Positions 1 through 5,959 of a DNA stretch of 5,992 bases are shown one piece after another. How positions within the stretch are numbered: the stretch's first letter is position 1; each line of letters opens with the position of its first letter. Origin of the DNA: Janthinobacterium sp. (GTDB lineage: Bacteria > Pseudomonadota > Gammaproteobacteria > Burkholderiales > Burkholderiaceae_D); NCBI GenBank assembly GCA_003482555.1, contig DMYQ01000147.1, forward strand, positions 1 through 5,992. The letters run 5' to 3'. Both the position numbers and the translations under genes were made by a program. Below the pieces are notes generated by a model that did not search any database, was not told where the DNA came from, and worked only from the letters and a program-made list of their open reading frames with translations.

Positions 1-2
1 CT

Positions 3-35
3 TCGTCGGCAGCGTCAGACGTGTATAAGAGACAG
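3..35 (+). other. Nextera transposase adapter left in the assembly (non-genomic)
   Basis: These 33 bases match the Illumina Nextera Read 1 transposase adapter, including the 19-base Tn5 mosaic end (GTGTATAAGAGACAG at 21-35), with a single C-for-T difference at base 20. This is a library-preparation artefact at a contig end, not a mobile element of the organism. Its orientation reads into genomic DNA that starts at about base 36. Bases 1-2 are also likely artefactual. Confidence 0.96.
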
Positions 36-55
36 GGCCAAAGGCCACCTTATGC

Positions 56-81
56 ATTGCGGGTTTTTTTACGTCCGCAAT
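56..81. repeat. 7-bp inverted repeat around a T-tract
   Basis: ATTGCGG (56-62) is matched by its perfect reverse complement CCGCAAT (75-81), with a 12-base centre that contains seven Ts (64-70). The T-run lies inside the loop rather than after a stem, so this is not a standard intrinsic terminator on either strand. It could be the surviving part of a larger structure cut off by the contig end, or chance. Confidence 0.3.
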
Positions 82-135
82 TCCACGGCGAAGCACAGGG
101 GACAGGCGGGAAGGCTCGATGGGGCAAGAAAACCG

Positions 136-160
136 ACAATGCGAGACCTGACCCCATTGT
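136..160 (-). terminator. possible weak terminator or REP-like repeat after the kinase gene
   Basis: A perfect 6-bp inverted repeat (ACAATG 136-141, CATTGT 155-160, 13-base loop) begins 11 bases after the kinase stop codon, reading leftward. On the minus strand the stem is followed by CGG and then TTTTC, a poor U-tract, so termination here would be weak. The loop carries GGGGTCAGGTCTCG on the minus strand. This resembles, from memory, short repeated palindromes dispersed in Oxalobacteraceae genomes. The terminator and REP readings are both unproven, and no better terminator is seen in 36-171. Confidence 0.25.
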
Positions 161-171
161 TGCGCTCTTCT

Positions 172-2238
172 TTAAGGGTCGCAGCGTTGCAGGTTCAGCA
201 CAAAACTGACGCCGTCGCCGGTATTGAGCGCGACGATCGTGCCGCCCATTTTCGCCATATAGGTCTTGGCGACAAATAAGCCCTGGCCGCGGTTGCCACC
301 GCTCTCGGCTTCGTGTGGGCCGGACACCCCATATTCGAAGATCTTGTCGATCAGCTCGGGCGCGATGCCGGCGCCGCGGTTGTGTATCGTGATGCCGGCC
401 GCCGTTTCGCTGGCGCTCAGTGTGATCGTGATCGCCGAATCGGGCGTGCGGTGGCGTTCGGCGTTGTGCAATACATGGGTGATGACATCTTCCAGCGAAT
501 AACTGTCGGCCCTGGCCATCACCACTTCGTCCGGCCCCGAGAATTCCACCTCGCTTATGCCGACGCAGGGCGCGTTGGCGGCAACGTCGCGCAGGAACGC
601 GCCTATGTCGACTTCGGTCACTTGCAGAGTGCTCGACTGGAAGGCTTCGCTCGGCGATGCGCTGCCATACAGCACGCGGATCGCTTGCTGCATGCGCAGG
701 ATGTAGCGGCTGCTCGGCTCATTGGCGGCGCCGTGCAAGACCATCAACGATTGCAGCGGCGACATGATTTCATGACCCACCGCATGCCACATGTCGCGCT
801 CCTGTTCGGTGCGGATGACTTCCCGTTCCACGTCTTCCTTCACGCGTCGCAACAGGTCGTACAGGCAACTGGCCAGCACGCCAAGCTCATCTGCGCCGCG
901 CAAATCGGCAAGGTCGAATTGTCCCACTTCACCGGCGCCACGGATGCTTTTGGCGACCTTGTCGGCGCGCTTGGTGAGGATGGTGATGCGGCTGATGATG
1001 CCGATTTCGATGGCCAGCCAGGCCAGCAATATGGCCAGCAGCATCGCGCCGACGAACCAGGAAACCCGGGTCGCAACGACGCTGAGGCTGTCATTCACGC
1101 TGCGCACATCGCCTTTCAGTACTACCACATAATTACCGAACGGCATGGCGATTGTCTCGCTGCTTTCCAGCGGCACGTCGTAGGCGTCGACCGGCAGGTG
1201 GCGGATCAGCATGCTGAGTACATGCCAGGAAGCATCTTCCCGCCCGATCGGGCCGGCCAGTTGCAGGGGCGGACGCGATGGCTGGCTGGACAGCTTGCTG
1301 ATGCGCAGGGTTTCGCCCGGCAGCAAAAGGGCGCTCAAGTCGCTCAGCGAAAACGCGGGCGTGGCGGTGTCGCTCTTGCTGTCGAGGATGGGCCGCTCGC
1401 CGCCGGGCGGCAGGACGGCGACGCTTACTGCGATCCGATCCAGATCTTCCGGCGGCCACACGGGGCGGCGCTTTTCGAACAGCGCATCTTGCAATACGCC
1501 GATCGGCAGGCGCACGGAAAAGAAGGAGCTGTGCACGCAAGCGCTGTCGCCGGGATCTTGTTCCGGCCGCTTGCACAGGGGATTTTGCCAGATCCAGCCG
1601 CGAAAATCCTTGATTGGTCTGGCGTGCGCCTGTTCGGCGCCGCCCGCCTCATAGCCGGTCAGCCTGCCGCGCAGGCCGGCGTGGGCGGGGTCGTCGATTT
1701 GCTCGAAAGGGGCGATCCAGCGGTAGCGCATACCGCGCAAGGTGACGGACAGCGCGACGCGGTGGGCTTGTTCGAGCGTCAAGTCGCCGCGCCGGTGGGG
1801 GACCAGGGCGGCGCTGTCGAAACTGCCGGCAACATAGATGAAGCCGCCGGCCCAGGGGTTGTTGCCGATGCCCACGCACAGGCTGCCGTTGCGGCCGTAC
1901 TGCAGCAGGCAACCGGACATCGCCACCGCTTGCTGCACCTTGTACTGGTCGTCGAAATCGAGGGAAGAATAGGGGAGTAGTAGCGGATGCAGGGCGGCGC
2001 TGGCGCCGGCAACGGGGGGATTGAGCAGGGCCAGTTGCCCGGCCGGATGGCGCAGGGTGGCCGAGATCTGATCCCGGGTCTTGTGGAAATTGCTTTGGTA
2101 ATTCTTGTAGCTCAATTGCTTTTCCTGCTGCAAGACCGAGACGGCCAGGCCGACGGTGGCCAGGGCGAGCAGCAAAAAAGCCATGCGCAAGAGGATGCGC
2201 AGGCGGTAGGGGGCCAGGCTGGGCAGGCGGGCGCGCAT
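172..2238 (-). CDS. membrane sensor histidine kinase with large periplasmic sensor domain
   Basis: Two-component sensor kinase of 688 residues, predicted in the inner membrane. It has TM1 at about 17-36, a periplasmic region at about 37-392 of no fold I recognise, and TM2 at about 393-415. A HAMP-like linker (about 416-470, with ADELG) is followed by a HisKA segment with phospho-acceptor His489 in GHEIMSPLQ, and a HATPase_c domain with N-box Asn592 (HVLHNAERHR), G1 box NRGAGI (620-625) and G2 box GNRGQGL (648-654). The usual G1-box aspartate is Asn620. The periplasmic part has four cysteines in two close pairs (110/121 and 222/234) that could form disulfides. The ATG at 2238 lies one base after the regulator stop (TGA-G-ATG), which suggests translational coupling. 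A GTG at 2280 would add 14 residues and overlap the regulator by 41 bases, so I prefer the ATG. The partner is the response regulator just upstream. The stimulus is unknown. Confidence 0.93.
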   Translation of the reverse strand: MRARLPSLAPYRLRILLRMAFLLLALATVGLAVSVLQQEKQLSYKNYQSNFHKTRDQISATLRHPAGQLALLNPPVAGASAALHPLLLPYSSLDFDDQYKVQQAVAMSGCLLQYGRNGSLCVGIGNNPWAGGFIYVAGSFDSAALVPHRRGDLTLEQAHRVALSVTLRGMRYRWIAPFEQIDDPAHAGLRGRLTGYEAGGAEQAHARPIKDFRGWIWQNPLCKRPEQDPGDSACVHSSFFSVRLPIGVLQDALFEKRRPVWPPEDLDRIAVSVAVLPPGGERPILDSKSDTATPAFSLSDLSALLLPGETLRISKLSSQPSRPPLQLAGPIGREDASWHVLSMLIRHLPVDAYDVPLESSETIAMPFGNYVVVLKGDVRSVNDSLSVVATRVSWFVGAMLLAILLAWLAIEIGIISRITILTKRADKVAKSIRGAGEVGQFDLADLRGADELGVLASCLYDLLRRVKEDVEREVIRTEQERDMWHAVGHEIMSPLQSLMVLHGAANEPSSRYILRMQQAIRVLYGSASPSEAFQSSTLQVTEVDIGAFLRDVAANAPCVGISEVEFSGPDEVVMARADSYSLEDVITHVLHNAERHRTPDSAITITLSASETAAGITIHNRGAGIAPELIDKIFEYGVSGPHEAESGGNRGQGLFVAKTYMAKMGGTIVALNTGDGVSFVLNLQRCDP

Positions 2239-2239
2239 C

Positions 2240-2938
2240 TCAGCGCCGCGCCCCGTGCGGGTCGACCCAGCGGAAGCCACGCATCGGGATATTTTCTATG
2301 CTCTCGAAGGCGGGATCGATTTCCCGGAAGGCATCCCGTATCGTGCTGACGTGCTTGCGGATATTGTCGCGGTTGCGCCCGCTCTTCACGACCGCGAACA
2401 GCTCTTCATACGAGACCACCTGGCCGCGCTGGTGGCAGAGGGCGGCCAGTATTCTTTGCGCCGTCAGCGGCAGGTTGATGCGCTGGCCGCGCCAGATCGG
2501 CGAACTCTGGCGCAAGGGATCGAGGGCCAGCTCGTCGGCGGCCGCCGGGCGCTCGCTGGAATCCTTCACCGAGCGCAGGATTTCCAGGAAGGTGTCGATG
2601 AAGTCGGCCTCCTCGAAGGTGGCTTTTTGCAGGTAATCCCAGGCGTCGAGGGCTTTCATGATGGAGCGGTAAATGGTGGCCGGCATGGCCGACACCACCA
2701 GCACCGGCGTGCCGTGTTTCTTGTTGATGGCATTGATGATCGCCACGCCGGCGTGACGTTCGCGGCCCAGTTCGATATCCAGCACGACCAGGTCGTAGCG
2801 CTCACGCGCGATGGCGGCCTCGGCGTCGTCGCGGTTGAACCATTGGTCGATGGCTATGCCCGGCTTGGCCGCGGCGATCCACGCGGCCAGCTGGTTGCTG
2901 GTGGGGAGGTCATCCTCGATGACGGCGACTCTTGCCAT
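2240..2938 (-). CDS. OmpR/PhoB-family response regulator
   Basis: DNA-binding response regulator of 232 residues, close to the usual OmpR-family length. The receiver domain (about 1-125) has acidic-pocket residues Glu8 and Asp9, phospho-acceptor Asp54 (LVVLDIELG), Ser83 in VVSAM, the switch-type aromatic Tyr102 and Lys105. The proline that usually follows this lysine is Ala106. The C-terminal winged helix (about 140-226) has the typical LTAQRILAAL helix, a recognition-helix region with RDNIRKHVSTIRDAF, and the wing ending MRGFRW. The ATG at 2938 is preceded by GGAG with a 6-base spacer. It is the first gene of a leftward operon and the histidine kinase follows after one base, so the kinase is almost certainly its phosphodonor. 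It is divergent from the SPFH operon, so self-control and control of that operon are both plausible but not shown. The specific family member is not recognised. Confidence 0.95.
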   Translation of the reverse strand: MARVAVIEDDLPTSNQLAAWIAAAKPGIAIDQWFNRDDAEAAIARERYDLVVLDIELGRERHAGVAIINAINKKHGTPVLVVSAMPATIYRSIMKALDAWDYLQKATFEEADFIDTFLEILRSVKDSSERPAAADELALDPLRQSSPIWRGQRINLPLTAQRILAALCHQRGQVVSYEELFAVVKSGRNRDNIRKHVSTIRDAFREIDPAFESIENIPMRGFRWVDPHGARR

Positions 2939-2944
2939 GCTGTT

Positions 2945-2948
2945 CTCC
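2945..2948 (-). promoter_or_regulatory. Shine-Dalgarno site of the response regulator
   Basis: CTCC on the plus strand reads GGAG on the minus strand, 6 bases before the ATG at 2938. This supports that start codon and argues against longer frames running leftward from about 3114. Confidence 0.75.
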
Positions 2949-2950
2949 GC

Positions 2951-2967
2951 TGATTTCTCTGATTTCT
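2951..2967. repeat. tandem 8-bp direct repeat TGATTTCT
   Basis: TGATTTCT occurs at 2951-2958 and again at 2960-2967, a 9-base period, just upstream of the regulator's ribosome-binding site. OmpR-family regulators often bind direct repeats with roughly 10-11 base spacing, so this could be a binding site. The period is a little short and the repeat could equally be chance or a transcript-leader element. Confidence 0.35.
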
Positions 2968-2989
2968 ATACTGCACAGTATCCATGGAT
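2968..2989. promoter_or_regulatory. two abutting palindromes, candidate operator in the divergent spacer
   Basis: ATACTG-CA-CAGTAT (2968-2981) is a 6+2+6 inverted repeat. It overlaps by two bases the perfect 10-bp palindrome ATCCATGGAT (2980-2989). The AT-rich block stands out from the GC-rich surroundings and lies 30-51 bases upstream of the regulator start, where a leftward promoter would be expected. I find no convincing -35/-10 pair on either strand here. A dimeric regulator binding site is a reasonable reading, and which protein would bind is unknown. Confidence 0.4.
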
Positions 2990-3008
2990 TCGAGCCAAAA
3001 GTCACAAG

Positions 3009-3037
3009 CCCGGCGTGAGTGTTTCTTCACGCGCGGG
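3009..3037. promoter_or_regulatory. bulged 10-bp stem-loop in the divergent spacer
   Basis: CCCGGCGTGA (3009-3018) pairs with TCACGCGCGGG (3027-3037) across an 8-base loop, with one unpaired G at 3033. No T-tract follows on either strand, and no gene converges here that would need a terminator. It could act as an operator dyad, or as a hairpin in the transcript if a start site lies upstream of it. The role is not determined. Confidence 0.4.
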
Positions 3038-3162
3038 ACGATCCACTCGCCGCAGTGAATATCTTGCCCCCGCCTGCGCATTGATACTTCCGGGCTTGCC
3101 GGCGCACCATGCAAGTCACGGGAAACGCGAGTGCGTTCCCGAATTCACGAACAATTTCAGAT

Positions 3163-3170
3163 AGGGTGAG
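3163..3170 (+). promoter_or_regulatory. Shine-Dalgarno site of the SPFH gene
   Basis: AGGGTGAG ends 3 bases before the ATG at 3174, and its GGG-centred core sits at a usable distance. It supports 3174 as the start. The match to the consensus is partial. Confidence 0.55.
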
Positions 3171-3173
3171 CAA

Positions 3174-4448
3174 ATGTCGAATCGGATCAGTGCGCTGCTG
3201 CAAGCGATACGCAAGGCTGGCGGCGCCGTCGCCGCCGGGATGGCCGCGCCGTTCAAGCTGGCCGGCCGCGGAGTGGCGGCCGCCAAGGGGCGCGGCCTGG
3301 CGACGCGCCTGTGCGCCGCCGCCGCGCTCGGGGCCGCCGCCTACGCCGTGTTCCGCCATCCCCCGCTGCAAATCATCGAGCATGGCGAAGTGGCGATCCG
3401 CACCAATCAATTGACGGGCGGACGCACGGAATTGCCCGAGGGAGTGGGGCTGGTGCTGCCCGGCCTGCACCAGTTGCGGCGCTATTCGCTGCTCGATCAA
3501 GTCTATCATCCGGCCCTGGATGGCGGGGCGCCGTTCCAGTCCTCCGAAGGCTTGTCGCTGGGCGTGGACTTGAGCGTGCGCTATGCGCTCGACCCGGCCC
3601 GGCTGCCGTCGATCGCGCACAGGCTGCCGGCGGATATAGGCGGCCAGGTGGTCGAACCCAGCGTGCAGGGCGTGATTTACAAGATTTTCACGCGCTTTAC
3701 GGTACGGGAAATCTTTTCATCGAAGCGGGCTGAAATCCAGCAATTGATCGAAGCGGAACTCAAGCCGAAGCTGGCGGCCGATGGCATCTTGCTGCGCACC
3801 GTCACCATCGGCAAGGTCGATTTGCCGGCGCAATACAAGGCTGGCATGGATAGCTTGCTGGCCGAGGAATTGGCCACCGAAAAGATGCGCTATACCCTGG
3901 AGCTCAAGCAAAAAGAGGTGACGCAAACGGGCCTGGAAGCGGACGCCGAGAAGATCAAGCGGGAGAAGGCGGCCGAGGCGGCCGGCAGCGAACAAATCAT
4001 CGCGGCCAAGGCGCAGGAAGAGGCGATGAAGCATGTCTTGCCGTTCAAGCAAAAGCAGATTGAGCAGCGCCAATACGAAGCGGAAGCGGAAAAGGTGGCC
4101 CGCATCAAGACGTCCGAAGGCACGGCCCAGGCGCGCATCATCGAAGCGGCCGGGGAAGCCGATTCGCGCCGCAAGCTGGCCGACGCCGAGGCCTACCGGC
4201 AAGACTTGATCGGCAAGATTGCCAGCGCCCAATTGGAGCGGGACGGCGCCCTGATCAGCAAACATCCTTTGCTGATCCAAAAAACCATGGCCGATAAATT
4301 GTCCGACAAGATTTCCGTCATCATTGCCCCGCCGCCCAGCGACGGCGGCTTCATAGGCGCGGCCCTGCTGGGCGCTGGCCGGACGCCGAAGTCAACCGAG
4401 TTGGCCGAGAGCGCCAACGCGGCGGGCAGCGCCGCGGAGGAGAAATAA
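3174..4448 (+). CDS. SPFH/prohibitin-domain membrane protein
   Basis: Membrane scaffold protein of 424 residues from the SPFH (stomatin, prohibitin, flotillin, HflK/C) superfamily. These proteins form large ring- or cage-like oligomers at the inner membrane and often modulate proteases or membrane domains. The N-terminal 42 residues are rich in Arg/Lys/Ala/Gly. One hydrophobic segment follows (about 43-60), then the SPFH domain (about 65-240, including [28 protein letters not shown] and the [15 protein letters not shown] region). A long charged, Ala/Glu/Lys-rich coiled coil spans about 228-345. The C-terminus has a short hydrophobic stretch (ISVIIAPPP, then [10 protein letters not shown]) and a polar tail. 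The positive N-terminus before the segment suggests N-in with the SPFH domain periplasmic, as in HflK/HflC; this topology is inferred. It is the first gene of the rightward operon, and the next gene starts one base after its stop. It does not clearly match HflK, HflC or QmcA, so no symbol is given. Confidence 0.92.
   Translation: MSNRISALLQAIRKAGGAVAAGMAAPFKLAGRGVAAAKGRGLATRLCAAAALGAAAYAVFRHPPLQIIEHGEVAIRTNQLTGGRTELPEGVGLVLPGLHQLRRYSLLDQVYHPALDGGAPFQSSEGLSLGVDLSVRYALDPARLPSIAHRLPADIGGQVVEPSVQGVIYKIFTRFTVREIFSSKRAEIQQLIEAELKPKLAADGILLRTVTIGKVDLPAQYKAGMDSLLAEELATEKMRYTLELKQKEVTQTGLEADAEKIKREKAAEAAGSEQIIAAKAQEEAMKHVLPFKQKQIEQRQYEAEAEKVARIKTSEGTAQARIIEAAGEADSRRKLADAEAYRQDLIGKIASAQLERDGALISKHPLLIQKTMADKLSDKISVIIAPPPSDGGFIGAALLGAGRTPKSTELAESANAAGSAAEEK
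4436..4442 (+). promoter_or_regulatory. strong Shine-Dalgarno site of the SH3-like protein gene
   Basis: GGAGGAG lies inside the last codons of the SPFH gene, 7 bases before the ATG at 4450. This near-perfect site fixes the start and implies efficient translation of the second gene, probably coupled to termination of the first (TAA-G-ATG). Confidence 0.85.
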
Positions 4449-4449
4449 G

Positions 4450-5865
4450 ATGCTGGCCGCTCTGCTGGCCAGCGCCTCCCTGGCCATCGTGATTCAAGAT
4501 CAGGCGCCGCTGCGGGCGGCGGCCAAGGATAGCGCCCAGTCCCAGGCCGTCCTGTGGCAGGGAGACGCCCTGGAGATCCGCGGCGAAAAAATGGACTACC
4601 TGCAAGTGTATGACCACAGGCGCGAGCGCGCCGGCTATATCCGCGCGTCGCAGGTGCGGCTGGTGTCGCTGAAACCGGCCGATGCGCCCGAATTGCTGTC
4701 GGTGGTGCGCTTCTTGCGCGACACGCCAGGCGCGGAAGCGCTCGGCATCGGCTACGCCGCCGCCTTCTTGAAGGCCGCGCCGGCGGCGGCGATCGACGCG
4801 GAAGTCTTCGACGCGCTCGGCGGCATGGCCGAACGGCTGTCGCGCCAGGCATCGTCCCGCTCGGCCAAGCAGAGCGACGCGGCGGTCGCCGCCCACTTGG
4901 AAGTGGTGGCCAACTATGGGGTGCAGATCAAGGGCTTCGAACGCGATGGACGGATGCAACTGTGTTACGACGGCGAAGCGTTCCGGCGCGTGCTGGCGCT
5001 GCAAGCGAGCGCCGAGCAGCGCGCTCGCGCCGCGCTGGCGTTGACGCGGGCCGACTGCATGGACCCGGCCATGGGCCCGACCCAGCGCATGGCCTACGAT
5101 GACTGGCGCGCCGGGGTACTCGAGCGCGTCGAGTTGCCGGGTTTGCCCGAGCATGTGAAAAACCGCGTGCGGATGCGGCGCGCGGCACTCTGGTCTAGCA
5201 TCGCTTTTCAAAAGGCGCGCAGAAATGAAGCGCCGCAAGTGGCGGCCAATCGCGCCCTGCAAGAATTGGCGGCTGTCGACAAGAATGAAGTGAGCGAAGC
5301 CGATGGCGCGGCCTACGCCGACGCCGCCGTGCGGGTGGGAGCCGTGCGCTGGGCGGCGCTGGCGCCGTCGCCGCCGCTTGGCTCCGGCCTGGGTATCGTC
5401 ACGCGTCCCGGGCAAGTGGGGGAAACGTGCATCGCACTGGTCGACGCCAGGCACGATGCCAGCAATCCGCTGGCGCGGCGCTGCACCTACAGCGTCGTGT
5501 GGGCGGCCTCGGCCCGCGCGAACGGGGCTGGAACCGCGCTCGCGCTGGCCGTACAGCCGATGGATGGCTGGCGCGAAATGTGGCTGTTCCGCAATGACGG
5601 CGCGACTTGGAGCATTGATGTCATGCCGCCGGCCGCCACCGAGCCCGAACTCGGCTATGCAGAATTTGCCGGCTGGGTGCCGGGCGGCGCCAAAATGCTG
5701 GTCGCACGCGAAGCGCGCATCGATGGCCGTTTCAAGCGCAGCTTCGAGTTGCTCAAGATGGCCACCCTGGAGGTGGAAAAGAGCGCCGAGCGGCCGGACG
5801 CGCTGAGCTTGTTCTATCGTTGGCAGGACGCCGCCTGGAAAGGACAGACCCTGAGTCTGCGCTGA
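4450..5865 (+). CDS. probable exported protein, SH3-like N-terminus and beta-rich C-terminus
   Basis: Protein of 471 residues with no named family that I recognise. Residues 1-12 ([12 protein letters not shown]) look like a short signal sequence with a possible cut after Ala12, but there is no positively charged n-region, so export is likely rather than certain. Residues about 17-73 read as a bacterial SH3-like domain: [18 protein letters not shown], then [16 protein letters not shown] and a [13 protein letters not shown] end. Such domains commonly bind peptidoglycan or protein peptides. Residues 75-300 are Ala/Arg-rich and probably helical. Residues about 310-471 look beta-rich, with [15 protein letters not shown] resembling a propeller-blade (PD40-like) strand turn; that similarity is weak. 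Four cysteines in two pairs (172/203 and 327/345) fit a disulfide-bonded periplasmic protein. The gene sits one base after the SPFH gene with a strong ribosome-binding site, so it is probably co-expressed and may act with that protein. Confidence 0.85.
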   Translation: MLAALLASASLAIVIQDQAPLRAAAKDSAQSQAVLWQGDALEIRGEKMDYLQVYDHRRERAGYIRASQVRLVSLKPADAPELLSVVRFLRDTPGAEALGIGYAAAFLKAAPAAAIDAEVFDALGGMAERLSRQASSRSAKQSDAAVAAHLEVVANYGVQIKGFERDGRMQLCYDGEAFRRVLALQASAEQRARAALALTRADCMDPAMGPTQRMAYDDWRAGVLERVELPGLPEHVKNRVRMRRAALWSSIAFQKARRNEAPQVAANRALQELAAVDKNEVSEADGAAYADAAVRVGAVRWAALAPSPPLGSGLGIVTRPGQVGETCIALVDARHDASNPLARRCTYSVVWAASARANGAGTALALAVQPMDGWREMWLFRNDGATWSIDVMPPAATEPELGYAEFAGWVPGGAKMLVAREARIDGRFKRSFELLKMATLEVEKSAERPDALSLFYRWQDAAWKGQTLSLR

Positions 5866-5871
5866 TTTTTT
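5845..5871 (+). terminator. possible weak intrinsic terminator of the SPFH operon
   Basis: CAGAC (5845-5849) and GTCTG (5855-5859) form a 5-bp stem with a 5-base loop overlapping the end of the coding region. Six Ts follow at 5866-5871. The stem is short and 6 bases separate it from the T-tract, so termination would be inefficient at best. Confidence 0.3.
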
Positions 5872-5899
5872 CGCCCGGTCGAAATTCCCTGAAAAATGC

Positions 5900-5929
5900 T
5901 TGCCAGGAAGGGAAGGGCTTTGCTATAGT
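5900..5929 (+). promoter_or_regulatory. sigma-70-type promoter for a gene beyond the right edge
   Basis: TTGCCA (5900-5905) and TATAGT (5924-5929) are separated by 18 bases. TG lies one base upstream of the -10 (TGC-TATAGT), an extended -10 feature. Transcription would begin around 5936-5941. The discriminator TCGCCTC is GC/C-rich, a trait of growth-rate- or stringently controlled promoters such as those of tRNA and rRNA genes, though this alone does not identify the target. No gene is visible in the remaining bases. Confidence 0.6.
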
Positions 5930-5946
5930 TCGCCTCCCCAATGACA

Positions 5947-5959
5947 GGCATCAGATGCC
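5947..5959. repeat. 13-base palindrome in the leader downstream of the promoter
   Basis: GGCATC-A-GATGCC is a perfect inverted repeat around one base; as RNA it would fold with 5 pairs and a CAG loop. It lies within the first 25 or so bases of the predicted transcript, so it may be a leader hairpin or operator. The remaining bases to 5992 are too few to identify an RNA or a protein start. Confidence 0.4.

Noticed and set aside
3..35. Transposon end suggesting an insertion
   Set aside because: The 19-base Tn5 mosaic end is preceded by the Nextera Read 1 tail, so it is a library artefact.
21..209. Short plus-strand frame beginning in the first bases
   Set aside because: Its start lies inside the sequencing adapter, so it is not a natural gene.
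313..1980. Long plus-strand open frame of 555 codons opposite the kinase gene
   Set aside because: It is antisense to clear HisKA/HATPase coding sequence. Its product is a biased Gln/Ala/Gly/Asp/His mixture without domains, as expected for a shadow frame in GC-rich DNA.
2255..2953. Plus-strand open frame of 232 codons opposite the response regulator
   Set aside because: It mirrors the regulator almost exactly. The minus-strand product has all receiver and winged-helix residues, so this frame is a shadow.
2967..2972. TATACT as a plus-strand -10 element
   Set aside because: No acceptable -35 lies 16-18 bases upstream, and it would give a leader of about 200 bases. The hexamer is better explained as part of the palindrome.
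3090..3106. Possible sigma-54 promoter (GG-N10-GC) upstream of the SPFH gene
   Set aside because: Only the GG and GC dinucleotides and one further base fit; the rest of the TGGCAC-N5-TTGCA consensus is missing.
2854..3114. Minus-strand frame that would extend upstream of the response regulator
   Set aside because: It is in a different frame from the regulator, shows no domain, and conflicts with the well-placed GGAG and ATG at 2938.
4351..5454. Minus-strand open frame of 367 codons opposite the SPFH and SH3-like genes
   Set aside because: It spans the junction of two well-supported plus-strand genes, lacks a ribosome-binding site or recognisable domain, and is Arg/His/Gln-rich like other shadow frames.
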